Shown: positions 1 through 5,336 of the stretch, in pieces
Position numbering within the stretch: position 1 is the first letter of the stretch
Layout of the letters: each line of letters begins with the position of its first letter
Assembly: GCA_937952135.1 (NCBI GenBank)
Contig: CALFYL010000073.1
Span: 1 to 64,000, forward strand
Direction: 5' to 3'
From: an uncultured Planctomycetia bacterium
GTDB taxonomy: Bacteria; Planctomycetota; UBA1135; GCA-002686595
Length of the DNA: 64,000 nucleotides
Translations under genes and position numbers: made by a program
Notes under the pieces: model-generated
The model's input: the letters and a program-made list of their open reading frames with translations, nothing else
Told to the model about the DNA's origin: nothing
Database searches by the model: none

Positions 1-23
1 GCCGTCGGAACGGCACGCGCAAA
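1..23. other. Probable host flank left of the prophage
   Basis: These 23 bases are the only part of the window's first 21 kb that does not recur 42,960 bp downstream. The equivalent bases before the second copy (42961-42983) are different. The simplest reading is bacterial DNA next to the left attachment site. On the minus strand it continues the RNase P-like 3' end with a run of five T and then a small hairpin (GCCGT/ACGGC, positions 1-14), as expected just downstream of a structural RNA gene. Confidence 0.5.
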
Positions 24-55
24 AAGCGGCATGAGTCGCCCTGTAAGCCGGGTTC
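24..55 (-). other. Left attachment core, resembling the 3' end of RNase P RNA (rnpB)
   Basis: Identity between the two genome copies begins exactly at position 24. Read on the minus strand, 55 to 24 starts GAACCCGGCTTACAGGGCGA. This matches the conserved RNase P RNA 3' segment (E. coli: GAACCCGGCTTATCGGTCAG, from memory). The resemblance stops upstream: the phage has ACGTT where RNase P has GACA. That fits a phage attP that carries only the 3' end of the target gene. The right limit of the core cannot be read here because the right border of the array is outside the window. Confidence 0.5.
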
Positions 56-216
56 AACGTCCGGCTGACCAGGCCCGTTTCGTTACGGGGAACTCGTGCC
101 GTGGAACGCTCGCCGGCATTCCCTCGACACCTGTTCGAGGCCACGAAAAATCCCCGCATCGAGGTGCGTTGACGCGCACTCCGACCGGGGACCGGCCTCA
201 GAAAGTTTGGACAGCG

Positions 217-438
217 ATGAGCAGCAGCAAACGAGCCGCCCTCTCACCGAGGCGCGGTCATTCTCTCGCCCCCATGACCCGCGAGCAACTGCTCGCGAAG
301 GCCGCTTCGGCCGAGGAGGGTCTGGCTGCGCGCCTGCGTTGGGCGCGTGAGCGCGCGGGGCTGAGTGTCCGGGCGGCTGCGCGCCGCTCGGGAGTGGCGG
401 AATCAACGATCCGCCGGGCTGAGCGCACGGGCATCTGA
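217..438 (+). CDS. Small XRE-type helix-turn-helix protein
   Basis: A 73-residue protein. The ATG at 217 is preferred because the frame runs back into the attachment core, which is not expected to code; a second ATG at 274 would give 54 residues. The C-terminal half (GLAARLRWARERAGLSVRAA and on to ESTIRRAERTGI) is a compact XRE/Cro-like helix-turn-helix. It ends right after the recognition helix and lacks the last helices of a full domain, so it may be a truncated or auxiliary regulator. It is the first gene beside the attachment site, and the winged-helix gene starts two bases after its stop. A role in regulation or excision is inferred from position only. Confidence 0.55.
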   Translation: MSSSKRAALSPRRGHSLAPMTREQLLAKAASAEEGLAARLRWARERAGLSVRAAARRSGVAESTIRRAERTGI

Positions 439-440
439 CG

Positions 441-1361
441 GTGCTGGCGCTCGCCCAGGAGCCTTCGGGCTCCTCTCCTTGCCCTGATGTCGCTTGGCGT
501 GGACAGAATCCCGCCGTCGACCACTCGCGCGCCGAGGATCTGCGTCGCCGCTGCGGGCACTCCTGGACCGTCGTCCAGGCCTGCTCGCGGCGCGCCGACG
601 TGCGCCGGCTGCGCGTGATGCTGATGCTGCTGCTGCACCGCCGCTCGTGCCCGCTCCAGGCCGGCTCGCCCAAGCGCAAGTGGTACGTGCCAGGCGCGGT
701 CGTCGGCGCCGGGATCCCTCAGCTCCAGGCTTGGTGGGAGGACACCTACCAGGAGCGGGCTCCCTCGGAGCGAACACTCCGCACGCACCTGGGCGTGCTC
801 GAGCGCGCCGGCGCGATCGTGCGCAGTCCCGGCGAGCTCCTCGAGGGCCTCGGCTCCTGGTCGGACCACGCGCCGCCCCGACACCCCGACACGATCCACC
901 TGATCCACCGCCGGCGCGAAGCGCAGTGGTGGTCGCGGGTCGGCTCGGCCGAGCTCGAACGGACGCCGCGCGCGCGCCACAGCGCCGCTGCGTGGTGGCG
1001 ACTGTTCGCGCACTGGCGGCGCGAGGCAGCGGACCCCCAGCTCGAGCTCGACTTCGACCCGCACCTCGAGGAGCGCGATCCCTCGCGCGACCAGCGCCCG
1101 CAAGCCGTCGAGACCGCCGCGCCGCGCGCCGAGCTCCTCGACGCCGCCGCGGCGCAGCTCGAGCCCGTCCCGATGCTCAAGGCCTGCGCAGCCGCCGGCG
1201 TCGTGATTCAGGGCCGGGCCCAGTTCCAGCTTGCGGCCGACCCCGCGCGCTTCGCTCAGGCGCTCCGCGCTCTCGCGCGCGAGCTCCGCGCCGGCCGGCG
1301 CATTCGCAACGCCGGCGGCTGGTTGGTGTGGGTCTTCGGCCACGGGCCAGGGAGGCTGTGA
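441..1361 (+). CDS. Winged-helix-like early protein of unknown function
   Basis: Up to 306 residues from a GTG at 441. Residues about 60-130 look like a winged-helix DNA-binding region (PSERTLRTHLGVLERAGAIV, 'recognition helix then wing'). The rest is Arg/Ala/Glu-rich with no catalytic motif I recognise. Its place at the head of an early cluster ending in a RusA resolvase suggests replication or transcription control, but that is inference. A copy of the dispersed 16-bp element (489-504) lies inside the first 22 codons, so the true start may be further downstream. The stop overlaps the next start (TGATG). Confidence 0.55.
   Translation: MLALAQEPSGSSPCPDVAWRGQNPAVDHSRAEDLRRRCGHSWTVVQACSRRADVRRLRVMLMLLLHRRSCPLQAGSPKRKWYVPGAVVGAGIPQLQAWWEDTYQERAPSERTLRTHLGVLERAGAIVRSPGELLEGLGSWSDHAPPRHPDTIHLIHRRREAQWWSRVGSAELERTPRARHSAAAWWRLFAHWRREAADPQLELDFDPHLEERDPSRDQRPQAVETAAPRAELLDAAAAQLEPVPMLKACAAAGVVIQGRAQFQLAADPARFAQALRALARELRAGRRIRNAGGWLVWVFGHGPGRL
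489..504 (+). promoter_or_regulatory. Dispersed 16-bp element, type B (GTCGCTTGGCGTGGAC)
   Basis: Exact copy of the element also found at 5004-5019 and 33901-33916 on the other strand. It lies near the start of the winged-helix gene. Second-unit copy at 43449-43464. Confidence 0.6.
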
Positions 1362-1609
1362 TGCGACGGCAGTACGACACGAGAGTGACGGTCGAGCTGC
1401 GTGCCCTCGCGCGCGCGCTCAAGGCGCGCCGAACGGCGCTGAAGCTCGGGCTGCGCGAGGCGGCGCAGTCCATCGGCGTGAGCGCCGCGACGCTTTCGCG
1501 CGTCGAGCGCGGGCACATGGTGGAGCTGCACTGCTACCTGCTGTTCAACGACTGGCTGCAGCGCGGACCGTTCGGCGCTGCGCCTCTGCCGCGCGAGGCT
1601 GCGCTATGA
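1361..1609 (+). CDS. Cro-like XRE helix-turn-helix protein
   Basis: An 82-residue protein starting at the ATG that overlaps the previous stop by one base. Residues about 17-52 form a clear XRE helix-turn-helix: KARRTALKLGLREAAQSIGV, then ATLSRVERGH. That is the usual 'L...R...G.S..E.A...G.S..T.S..E.G' pattern. It is followed by a short WLQRGPFG tail in place of a dimerisation domain, so it is Cro-sized. It is co-transcribed with the Acb2-like gene (ATGA overlap). It is likely a transcriptional regulator of the left operon; the target is unknown. Confidence 0.65.
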   Translation: MRRQYDTRVTVELRALARALKARRTALKLGLREAAQSIGVSAATLSRVERGHMVELHCYLLFNDWLQRGPFGAAPLPREAAL

Positions 1610-2073
1610 CCGGCCCCAACTTCGTGGCGCCCGAGGGCGAGGTCCTGATCGACGGCGTGCCGAACCGGATCGGCGTGCACGAGCCCGAGCCGCGCGTCGA
1701 GGCGTACGTGCTGCCGGACACGGAAGACCCGCCGGACGCGGATGCAGGGCGCTTCGACGAGCGCGTCGCCTACAGCCGCAGGCCCTCCGCGCTGATCGGA
1801 TTGCCGGGGGAGCCGCCTCCAAAGGTCGAGGAGCTGCCCTACGTCCCCGGCCACCGCGCGCCGAGCGGGCCCGAGGCCGAGACGCTCGTGCACATCGACG
1901 TGCTCGGGGCCCAGCTCGAGGCGCTGCTGCGCGCCATGGAGCTCGCGGACGGGGCCTACCCCTACGAGTTCGTGCCGCCGGGTTGCGACAAGACCTGGAT
2001 CGCGGAGGCGCGCCGGCAGCTCCAGCTCGGGCTGATGTGCGCCAGGCGCGCCGTGGTGCAGGGCGCATGGTGA
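1606..2073 (+). CDS. Acb2/Tad1-like domain protein, predicted anti-CBASS cyclic-nucleotide sponge
   Basis: A 155-residue protein whose start overlaps the previous stop (ATGA). Residues about 76-151 resemble the phage Acb2/Tad1 helical hairpin: a PGHR lead-in, a first helix (about 93-112, LVHIDVLGAQLEALLRAME), then DKTWIAEARRQLQLGLM followed by CARRAV (128-150). Family members commonly end in a helix of the type D(K/R)RWLAIARTxIEQGFMALxRAV, and W131, A135-R136, G142, M144, R148-A149-V150 line up with it. Acb2 proteins bind cyclic di- and trinucleotides made by CBASS and block effector activation. The first 75 residues are a Pro/Glu-rich extension with no recognised fold. The assignment is from pattern memory, so function is inferred. 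Alternative: an unrelated helical phage protein. Confidence 0.6.
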   Translation: MTGPNFVAPEGEVLIDGVPNRIGVHEPEPRVEAYVLPDTEDPPDADAGRFDERVAYSRRPSALIGLPGEPPPKVEELPYVPGHRAPSGPEAETLVHIDVLGAQLEALLRAMELADGAYPYEFVPPGCDKTWIAEARRQLQLGLMCARRAVVQGAW

Positions 2074-2369
2074 CGCTCGAGCGTGGAGTCGCGTGCGACA
2101 TCAGCCTGGGCGTGATCCTCTTCGTCGACTGCGGTTGGCGGCAGATGAGGCTCGCGCCGGTGCTCGGCGCGCCGCAGGAGTGCTCTTTTGCGGTGCCCTA
2201 CGCGCTCGGCGGCTGGGCGCTGAACGAGGTCGACTGGTGGCGCGCCGAGGCGCACATCCTGCGCTGCGACGGTGGCTGGCTCGCGCTGTACCGCCTGGAG
2301 AACTGGAGCTCGCTCATCGAGCACGCGCTGAGCGCTCCCGCGCGCGAAGACAGGCTGGCGCTGCCATGA
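2067..2369 (+). CDS. Hypothetical early protein
   Basis: A 100-residue protein starting at an ATG inside the end of the Acb2-like gene and overlapping the RusA start by 4 bases, so it is clearly part of the operon. It is rich in Trp and Gly (GWRQM, GGWALNEVDWW, GGWLALYRLENW), which suggests a small beta-rich fold. There is no signal peptide, zinc site or catalytic motif. Not recognised. Its place between an anti-defence candidate and a resolvase gives no firm clue. Confidence 0.6.
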   Translation: MVTLERGVACDISLGVILFVDCGWRQMRLAPVLGAPQECSFAVPYALGGWALNEVDWWRAEAHILRCDGGWLALYRLENWSSLIEHALSAPAREDRLALP

Positions 2370-2905
2370 CCGGTGCACCGGTGTTCTTCGTCGACGGTCG
2401 CCCGCGCCCGCAGGGGAGCAAGGACGCGCTCGCGCCGGGCGTCGTCCGCGAGCGCTCGCCGCACCTGAAGGCCTGGCGCCGACGCGTCGCCGCCACCGCG
2501 CGCGCCGCCGGCTGGAACGCCAGGCCCTCGGACACGCCGCCGGACAAGCCGGCGGCCGTGGGGATCGTGTTCGTAATGCGACGTCCCAAATCGCACTACA
2601 CGCCCAAGGGAAAGCTGCGCGACTCCGCGCCGGCCTTCCCGGACACGCCGCCGGACATCGACAAGCTCACGCGCGCGATCCTGGACGCGCTCACGGGCGT
2701 CTGCTGGCCCGACGACGGGCGCGTGATCGTGGCGCGCCTGGTGAAGGTCTACGGGCCGCGCGAGGGCGTGGGCGTCCTCGTCTCGCACGCCGCGCCGGTC
2801 AAGGCCGGCTCGGCCGACCTGCGCGTGCGACCGGGCCACGAGATCGAGGACCTGCTGCCGACTCTCGACTGGTGGCCCGCGCCGACGCCGCGCGCGAGCG
2901 GCTGA
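2366..2905 (+). CDS. rusA: RusA-family Holliday junction resolvase
   Basis: A 179-residue protein with the RusA signature in order: GRPRPQGSK (11-19), RRPKSHYT (72-79), PDIDKLTRAILDALTG (96-111) and PDDGRVI (115-121). The acidic residues D97, D99 and D116/D117 match the metal-binding aspartates of RusA, so the enzyme should be active. RusA dimers cut four-way DNA junctions symmetrically; in phages they resolve replication or recombination intermediates before packaging. Last gene of the 217-2905 operon, followed by a strong hairpin at 2962-2992. The ~40-residue tail after the fold is slightly longer than usual. Confidence 0.88.
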   Translation: MTGAPVFFVDGRPRPQGSKDALAPGVVRERSPHLKAWRRRVAATARAAGWNARPSDTPPDKPAAVGIVFVMRRPKSHYTPKGKLRDSAPAFPDTPPDIDKLTRAILDALTGVCWPDDGRVIVARLVKVYGPREGVGVLVSHAAPVKAGSADLRVRPGHEIEDLLPTLDWWPAPTPRASG

Positions 2906-2961
2906 GCCTCAGCCACAGCACTGGCCGGCGGGCTTCGTTCTTCTCCCGCAGGTCACAGACG

Positions 2962-2992
2962 GGCGGCTTCGGGTGGGGGACCCGGAGCCGCC
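2962..2992 (+). terminator. Hairpin after the rusA operon, terminator-like
   Basis: A 13-bp stem (GGCGGCTTCGGGT, 2962-2974, with ACCCGGAGCCGCC, 2980-2992; one G-T pair) around a GGGGG loop. It lies 57 bp after the rusA stop. No T-run follows, so it may act as an attenuator or with Rho. The remaining bases of the 2906-3129 gap show no convincing gene. Confidence 0.45.
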
Positions 2993-3129
2993 TGTCGCCT
3001 GATGCCGTGCTCGCCGGACGGCGTCGGGTCGCCCGCAAGGCGTCAACCTCAACTGCGTGGCGTGCCGCGCTCCGCCGGCAGTTCTGCCGCGTTTGCTCCA
3101 CGGATCTGCCAACGCCATGATGTTGCTAG

Positions 3130-3540
3130 ATGGCGAGGCGCAAGTCCCCGGCGGAGATCAGCTCGGCAACCGCGCTCGAGTATCAGAAGATCGAGGCTGG
3201 CAAGGCTGTAGCCCTGGGAATTGTGGGGCTCATCGGCAAGCTCGGGTGGCCCCTCGCTGCATTTCTCAGTGTGCGCGAGCTTGCCGGACGGCAGACGGAT
3301 GCGAATCTGCTTCTCGCGCTGCTGTCAGATGTCACCGGGGCCGACCGCACCGCGTTGATGCTGAGCTGGGCGGTCACAATCGTTTCGGGTGGGTTCGCCT
3401 ACCATTGGCGGGCGCTGTACCTAGCCAAGATCGAACAGATCGGCAGTCTGCGCGCGGCTTACGAGAGGTCTGTGGATCCGTCTCGTTCCTCAAGTGGCCT
3501 GGCTCCGACGGGCGAAACCCCTTCCGAGGTGACACCGTGA
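3130..3540 (+). CDS. Two-helix membrane protein, possible holin
   Basis: A 136-residue protein with two hydrophobic segments: AVALGIVGLIGKLGWPLAAF (about 27-48) and LMLSWAVTIVSGGFAYHW (about 76-94). They are separated by a short polar loop, and a soluble Ser/Pro/Thr-rich tail follows. Size and topology fit a class II-like holin. The gene is coupled to a second membrane protein by a GTGA overlap, as lysis genes often are. No endolysin is adjacent or recognisable anywhere in the unit, so a lysis role is inference only. Alternative: a superinfection or lysogenic-conversion membrane protein. Confidence 0.55.
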   Translation: MARRKSPAEISSATALEYQKIEAGKAVALGIVGLIGKLGWPLAAFLSVRELAGRQTDANLLLALLSDVTGADRTALMLSWAVTIVSGGFAYHWRALYLAKIEQIGSLRAAYERSVDPSRSSSGLAPTGETPSEVTP

Positions 3541-4103
3541 GCACCGAACACGCGATCGCGAACGTCCTGATCACCACCGTCTCCGGCGCACTCCTGACGC
3601 GGCTCTACTTCCGCGAGTACAAGGAGCTGCTGACGCACCGCATGCGCGCGAAGCTCTTCACGCTGCGCGACACCCTGTTCCAGCACGCCGTGGCCGGCAG
3701 GGTCCCGTTCAACAGTCACGCCTACGCAGAGCTGCGAGAGCGGATCAACGCATCCATCCGGGTGGCCGAGCAGATCAACCTGATCGAGGTTTCGGTCGTG
3801 CACGAACTCTCAACCCGCCGGCCGGACATGCAGGCGGCCAACACGGCCTTTCACCAGCGTTGGGCGGAGGCGCTTGAGCTTCTAGACGCACCTGCGAAGG
3901 ACGTCGTGGTGGGACTGAAGCGCCAGCACGACGAGATCCTTGTTCGCAAGCTGGTGTTCTCCTCGCTCGGCGCGGCGACACTCGCGGTGCTGTTCGTCGC
4001 CGTCCGCGAGCTCGTGATTCGCACCCCGAGGCAGATTGCCCAAATGCGGCGCCCGGACCTCGAGTTCTGGGCCACCCGGCTACCTCACCAGACCGCGACC
4101 TAG
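3537..4103 (+). CDS. Membrane-associated protein with C-terminal helix, unknown function
   Basis: A 188-residue protein from a GTG that overlaps the previous stop (GTGA). It has a weak hydrophobic N-terminus (ANVLITTVSGALLTRLYF, 8-25), a long predicted helical and charged middle, and a strong membrane segment near the C-terminus (LGAATLAVLFVAVRELVI). Translationally coupled to the holin-like gene, so the two products probably act together at the membrane. The helical middle with a membrane anchor could suit a spanin-like or signalling role, but no lipobox or known motif is visible. Function unknown. Confidence 0.55.
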   Translation: MSTEHAIANVLITTVSGALLTRLYFREYKELLTHRMRAKLFTLRDTLFQHAVAGRVPFNSHAYAELRERINASIRVAEQINLIEVSVVHELSTRRPDMQAANTAFHQRWAEALELLDAPAKDVVVGLKRQHDEILVRKLVFSSLGAATLAVLFVAVRELVIRTPRQIAQMRRPDLEFWATRLPHQTAT

Positions 4104-4466
4104 GGTCCGACTTCGACTCTGTCGGCCGCGCTGGCCGCCTGCCGTGGCGCGCCTTGCACGATCGCGCCTCCGCTGGGCGTCCGCGTCCTGGCGGGGCTCG
4201 GCGCGATCCTGCGCGCTCCTGAGAGGCCGCGCGGGCGTAGACCGGTTTTCGCTTCAGATTCGAGGCGCCCCGGCCGGTGCACAACCCGTGGACAACGTGT
4301 CTAGCGCGTCGAGTTCGTGCGGAGATCGCGTCGCGAAGTTGCCAGGGTAATAGAACAGGGTTGAACAACTGAACGAGAGATGTGTTCAGAGAGCGGGCCC
4401 CGCTCCCCTTGAACCTCCAGCGCTCGAGCTGGTTGGAGCCCGCGCGCTCTGGCAGGCTGAGCGTCC
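4104..4466. other. Non-coding interval with inverted repeats and a DnaA-box-like site
   Basis: 363 bp without a convincing gene. It holds CGTGGACAA (4287-4295), 8 of 9 with the high-GC DnaA box on the minus strand. It also holds the inverted repeat CTGAAC (4369-4374) / GTTCAG (4384-4389) and a perfect 15-bp palindrome GAGCGGGCCCCGCTC (4391-4405). These could be operator or terminator elements, or part of a replication origin. No typical -10 or -35 pair is evident. Confidence 0.35.
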
Positions 4467-4832
4467 ATGACGGCAGCGCAGCACGGTGGCTCACCTTCCA
4501 CGCCCCCGCACGCCTCACACCTCGTCTCGGTCACGCACCTGCGCACGGGGGAGGTCCGAGCCGAGCTCCGGCTCTTGCCGCGCTCGAGCGCGCTCGCGGG
4601 CTCGCGGCGCTCTCGCTTCTCGCTCACACCCCAGGAGCTGCACGACGGCGTGCGCGCGCTGGGAGTCCTCCTGCGCGCGCGTCTCTACCCTCTGATGCCC
4701 GAGGCGCGCTCTCACCTGCAGCCAGAGGCTTCAGAGGGGCGGAAAGCCGCGGAGGCGGCCGAGCCGCGGCCCTGTGACTTCCCGCTGCTCGACGAGCTCG
4801 ACGACTTCGACCCCGACGAGGACCTCGACTAG
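4467..4832 (+). CDS. Hypothetical protein with acidic tail
   Basis: A 121-residue protein from the ATG at 4467. The middle (LTPQELHDGVRALGVLLRAR) looks helical, and the last 20 residues are very acidic (DELDDFDPDEDLD). Acidic tails occur in DNA-mimic and inhibitor proteins, but this alone is weak evidence. The gene stands alone between the non-coding interval and a bidirectional hairpin (4888-4923), where it converges with the minus-strand fibre operon. Not recognised. The frame is open and ends sensibly, but low-complexity composition leaves real doubt. Confidence 0.45.
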   Translation: MTAAQHGGSPSTPPHASHLVSVTHLRTGEVRAELRLLPRSSALAGSRRSRFSLTPQELHDGVRALGVLLRARLYPLMPEARSHLQPEASEGRKAAEAAEPRPCDFPLLDELDDFDPDEDLD

Positions 4833-4887
4833 CCAGGCTCAGGTCGAGCCGGCTCGAGCGCGCGCGGCAGGCGGTTGGGTAACGAGA

Positions 4888-4923
4888 GCGGCCGCCGCGG
4901 GCTGTTACCCCCGCGACGGCCGC
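4888..4923. terminator. Hairpin between convergent operons, bidirectional terminator candidate
   Basis: A 14-bp stem with one mismatch (GCGGCCGCCGCGGG, 4888-4901, with CCCGCGACGGCCGC, 4910-4923) and an 8-base loop. It sits between the end of the plus-strand gene at 4832 and the end of the minus-strand fibre operon at 5028. There is no U-tract on either side. Confidence 0.5.
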
Positions 4924-5003
4924 GCTTCTCCTCTGCCCATCATGCTCTCGTCACGTCGCGCCGGCATGCGCTCCGGCACGCGCGCATCGTAGGCGCGCGC
5001 CGT

Positions 5004-5019
5004 GTCCACGCCAAGCGAC
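5004..5019 (-). promoter_or_regulatory. Dispersed 16-bp element, type B, exact copy
   Basis: GTCCACGCCAAGCGAC on the plus strand, the reverse complement of the copy at 489-504. It lies 9 bp beyond the stop of the last fibre-operon gene. Second-unit copy at 47964-47979. Confidence 0.6.
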
Positions 5020-5027
5020 ACGCGGCG

Positions 5028-5336
5028 CTAGAGCAGCGGGTCGACGCGGAACGCGCCGCGGTGCGTGTGGCGGGGCGCACCGTCCTTCATCCAATGGCCC
5101 TGGTACTCCCACTTGCCCGCCTCGTTCAGGTCGCCCGCCTGTGTGACGTACTGCAACATTCCGTCGCCTCCACCCGACGTAAGCGACGCTTGTTTGAGTT
5201 GTGTAGGACCTGACGGGCCTCGGATGCTCATCTCCAGGCTGGTTGAGGTGGAGAGGTCTTCGGGGGTTCCGTCGCTCCGCACGGCGCGAATGATCAGAGC
5301 CACACCGGTCTGTCCGAGCGGGATTGCTTGGGTCAT
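5028..5336 (-). CDS. Small fibre-operon protein, possible BppU-like or Ig-like accessory domain
   Basis: A 102-residue protein starting at 5336, overlapping the spike stop by 4 bases (ATGA). It begins with an 'I.LGQTG.ALIIRAVRSDGTPEDLSTSTSLEMSIRGP' pattern, alternating beta strands typical of small phage proteins placed after fibres (N-terminal BppU-like or Ig-like folds). Later it has a YVTQAGDLNEAGKWEYQGHW motif resembling the 'aG.w.yq' strand of such domains. It probably attaches to or caps the spike, or forms a small receptor-binding module. Last gene of the 8368-5028 operon. Exact function unknown. Confidence 0.6.
   Translation of the reverse strand: MTQAIPLGQTGVALIIRAVRSDGTPEDLSTSTSLEMSIRGPSGPTQLKQASLTSGGGDGMLQYVTQAGDLNEAGKWEYQGHWMKDGAPRHTHRGAFRVDPLL

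Noticed and set aside
45..75. A tRNA-like T-arm (CCGGG TTCAACG TCCGG)
   Set aside because: No acceptor, D or anticodon arm can be paired around it and the loop deviates from TTCRANY at the last position; the RNase P 3'-end reading explains the conserved bases better.
31..216. Upstream extension of the first HTH gene from an ATG at 31
   Set aside because: It would translate the attachment core and left arm; the sequence is not protein-like before 217.
2872..3120. Possible 82-residue gene after rusA
   Set aside because: It runs through the hairpin at 2962-2992, is Arg/Ser-rich and shows no ribosome-binding site.
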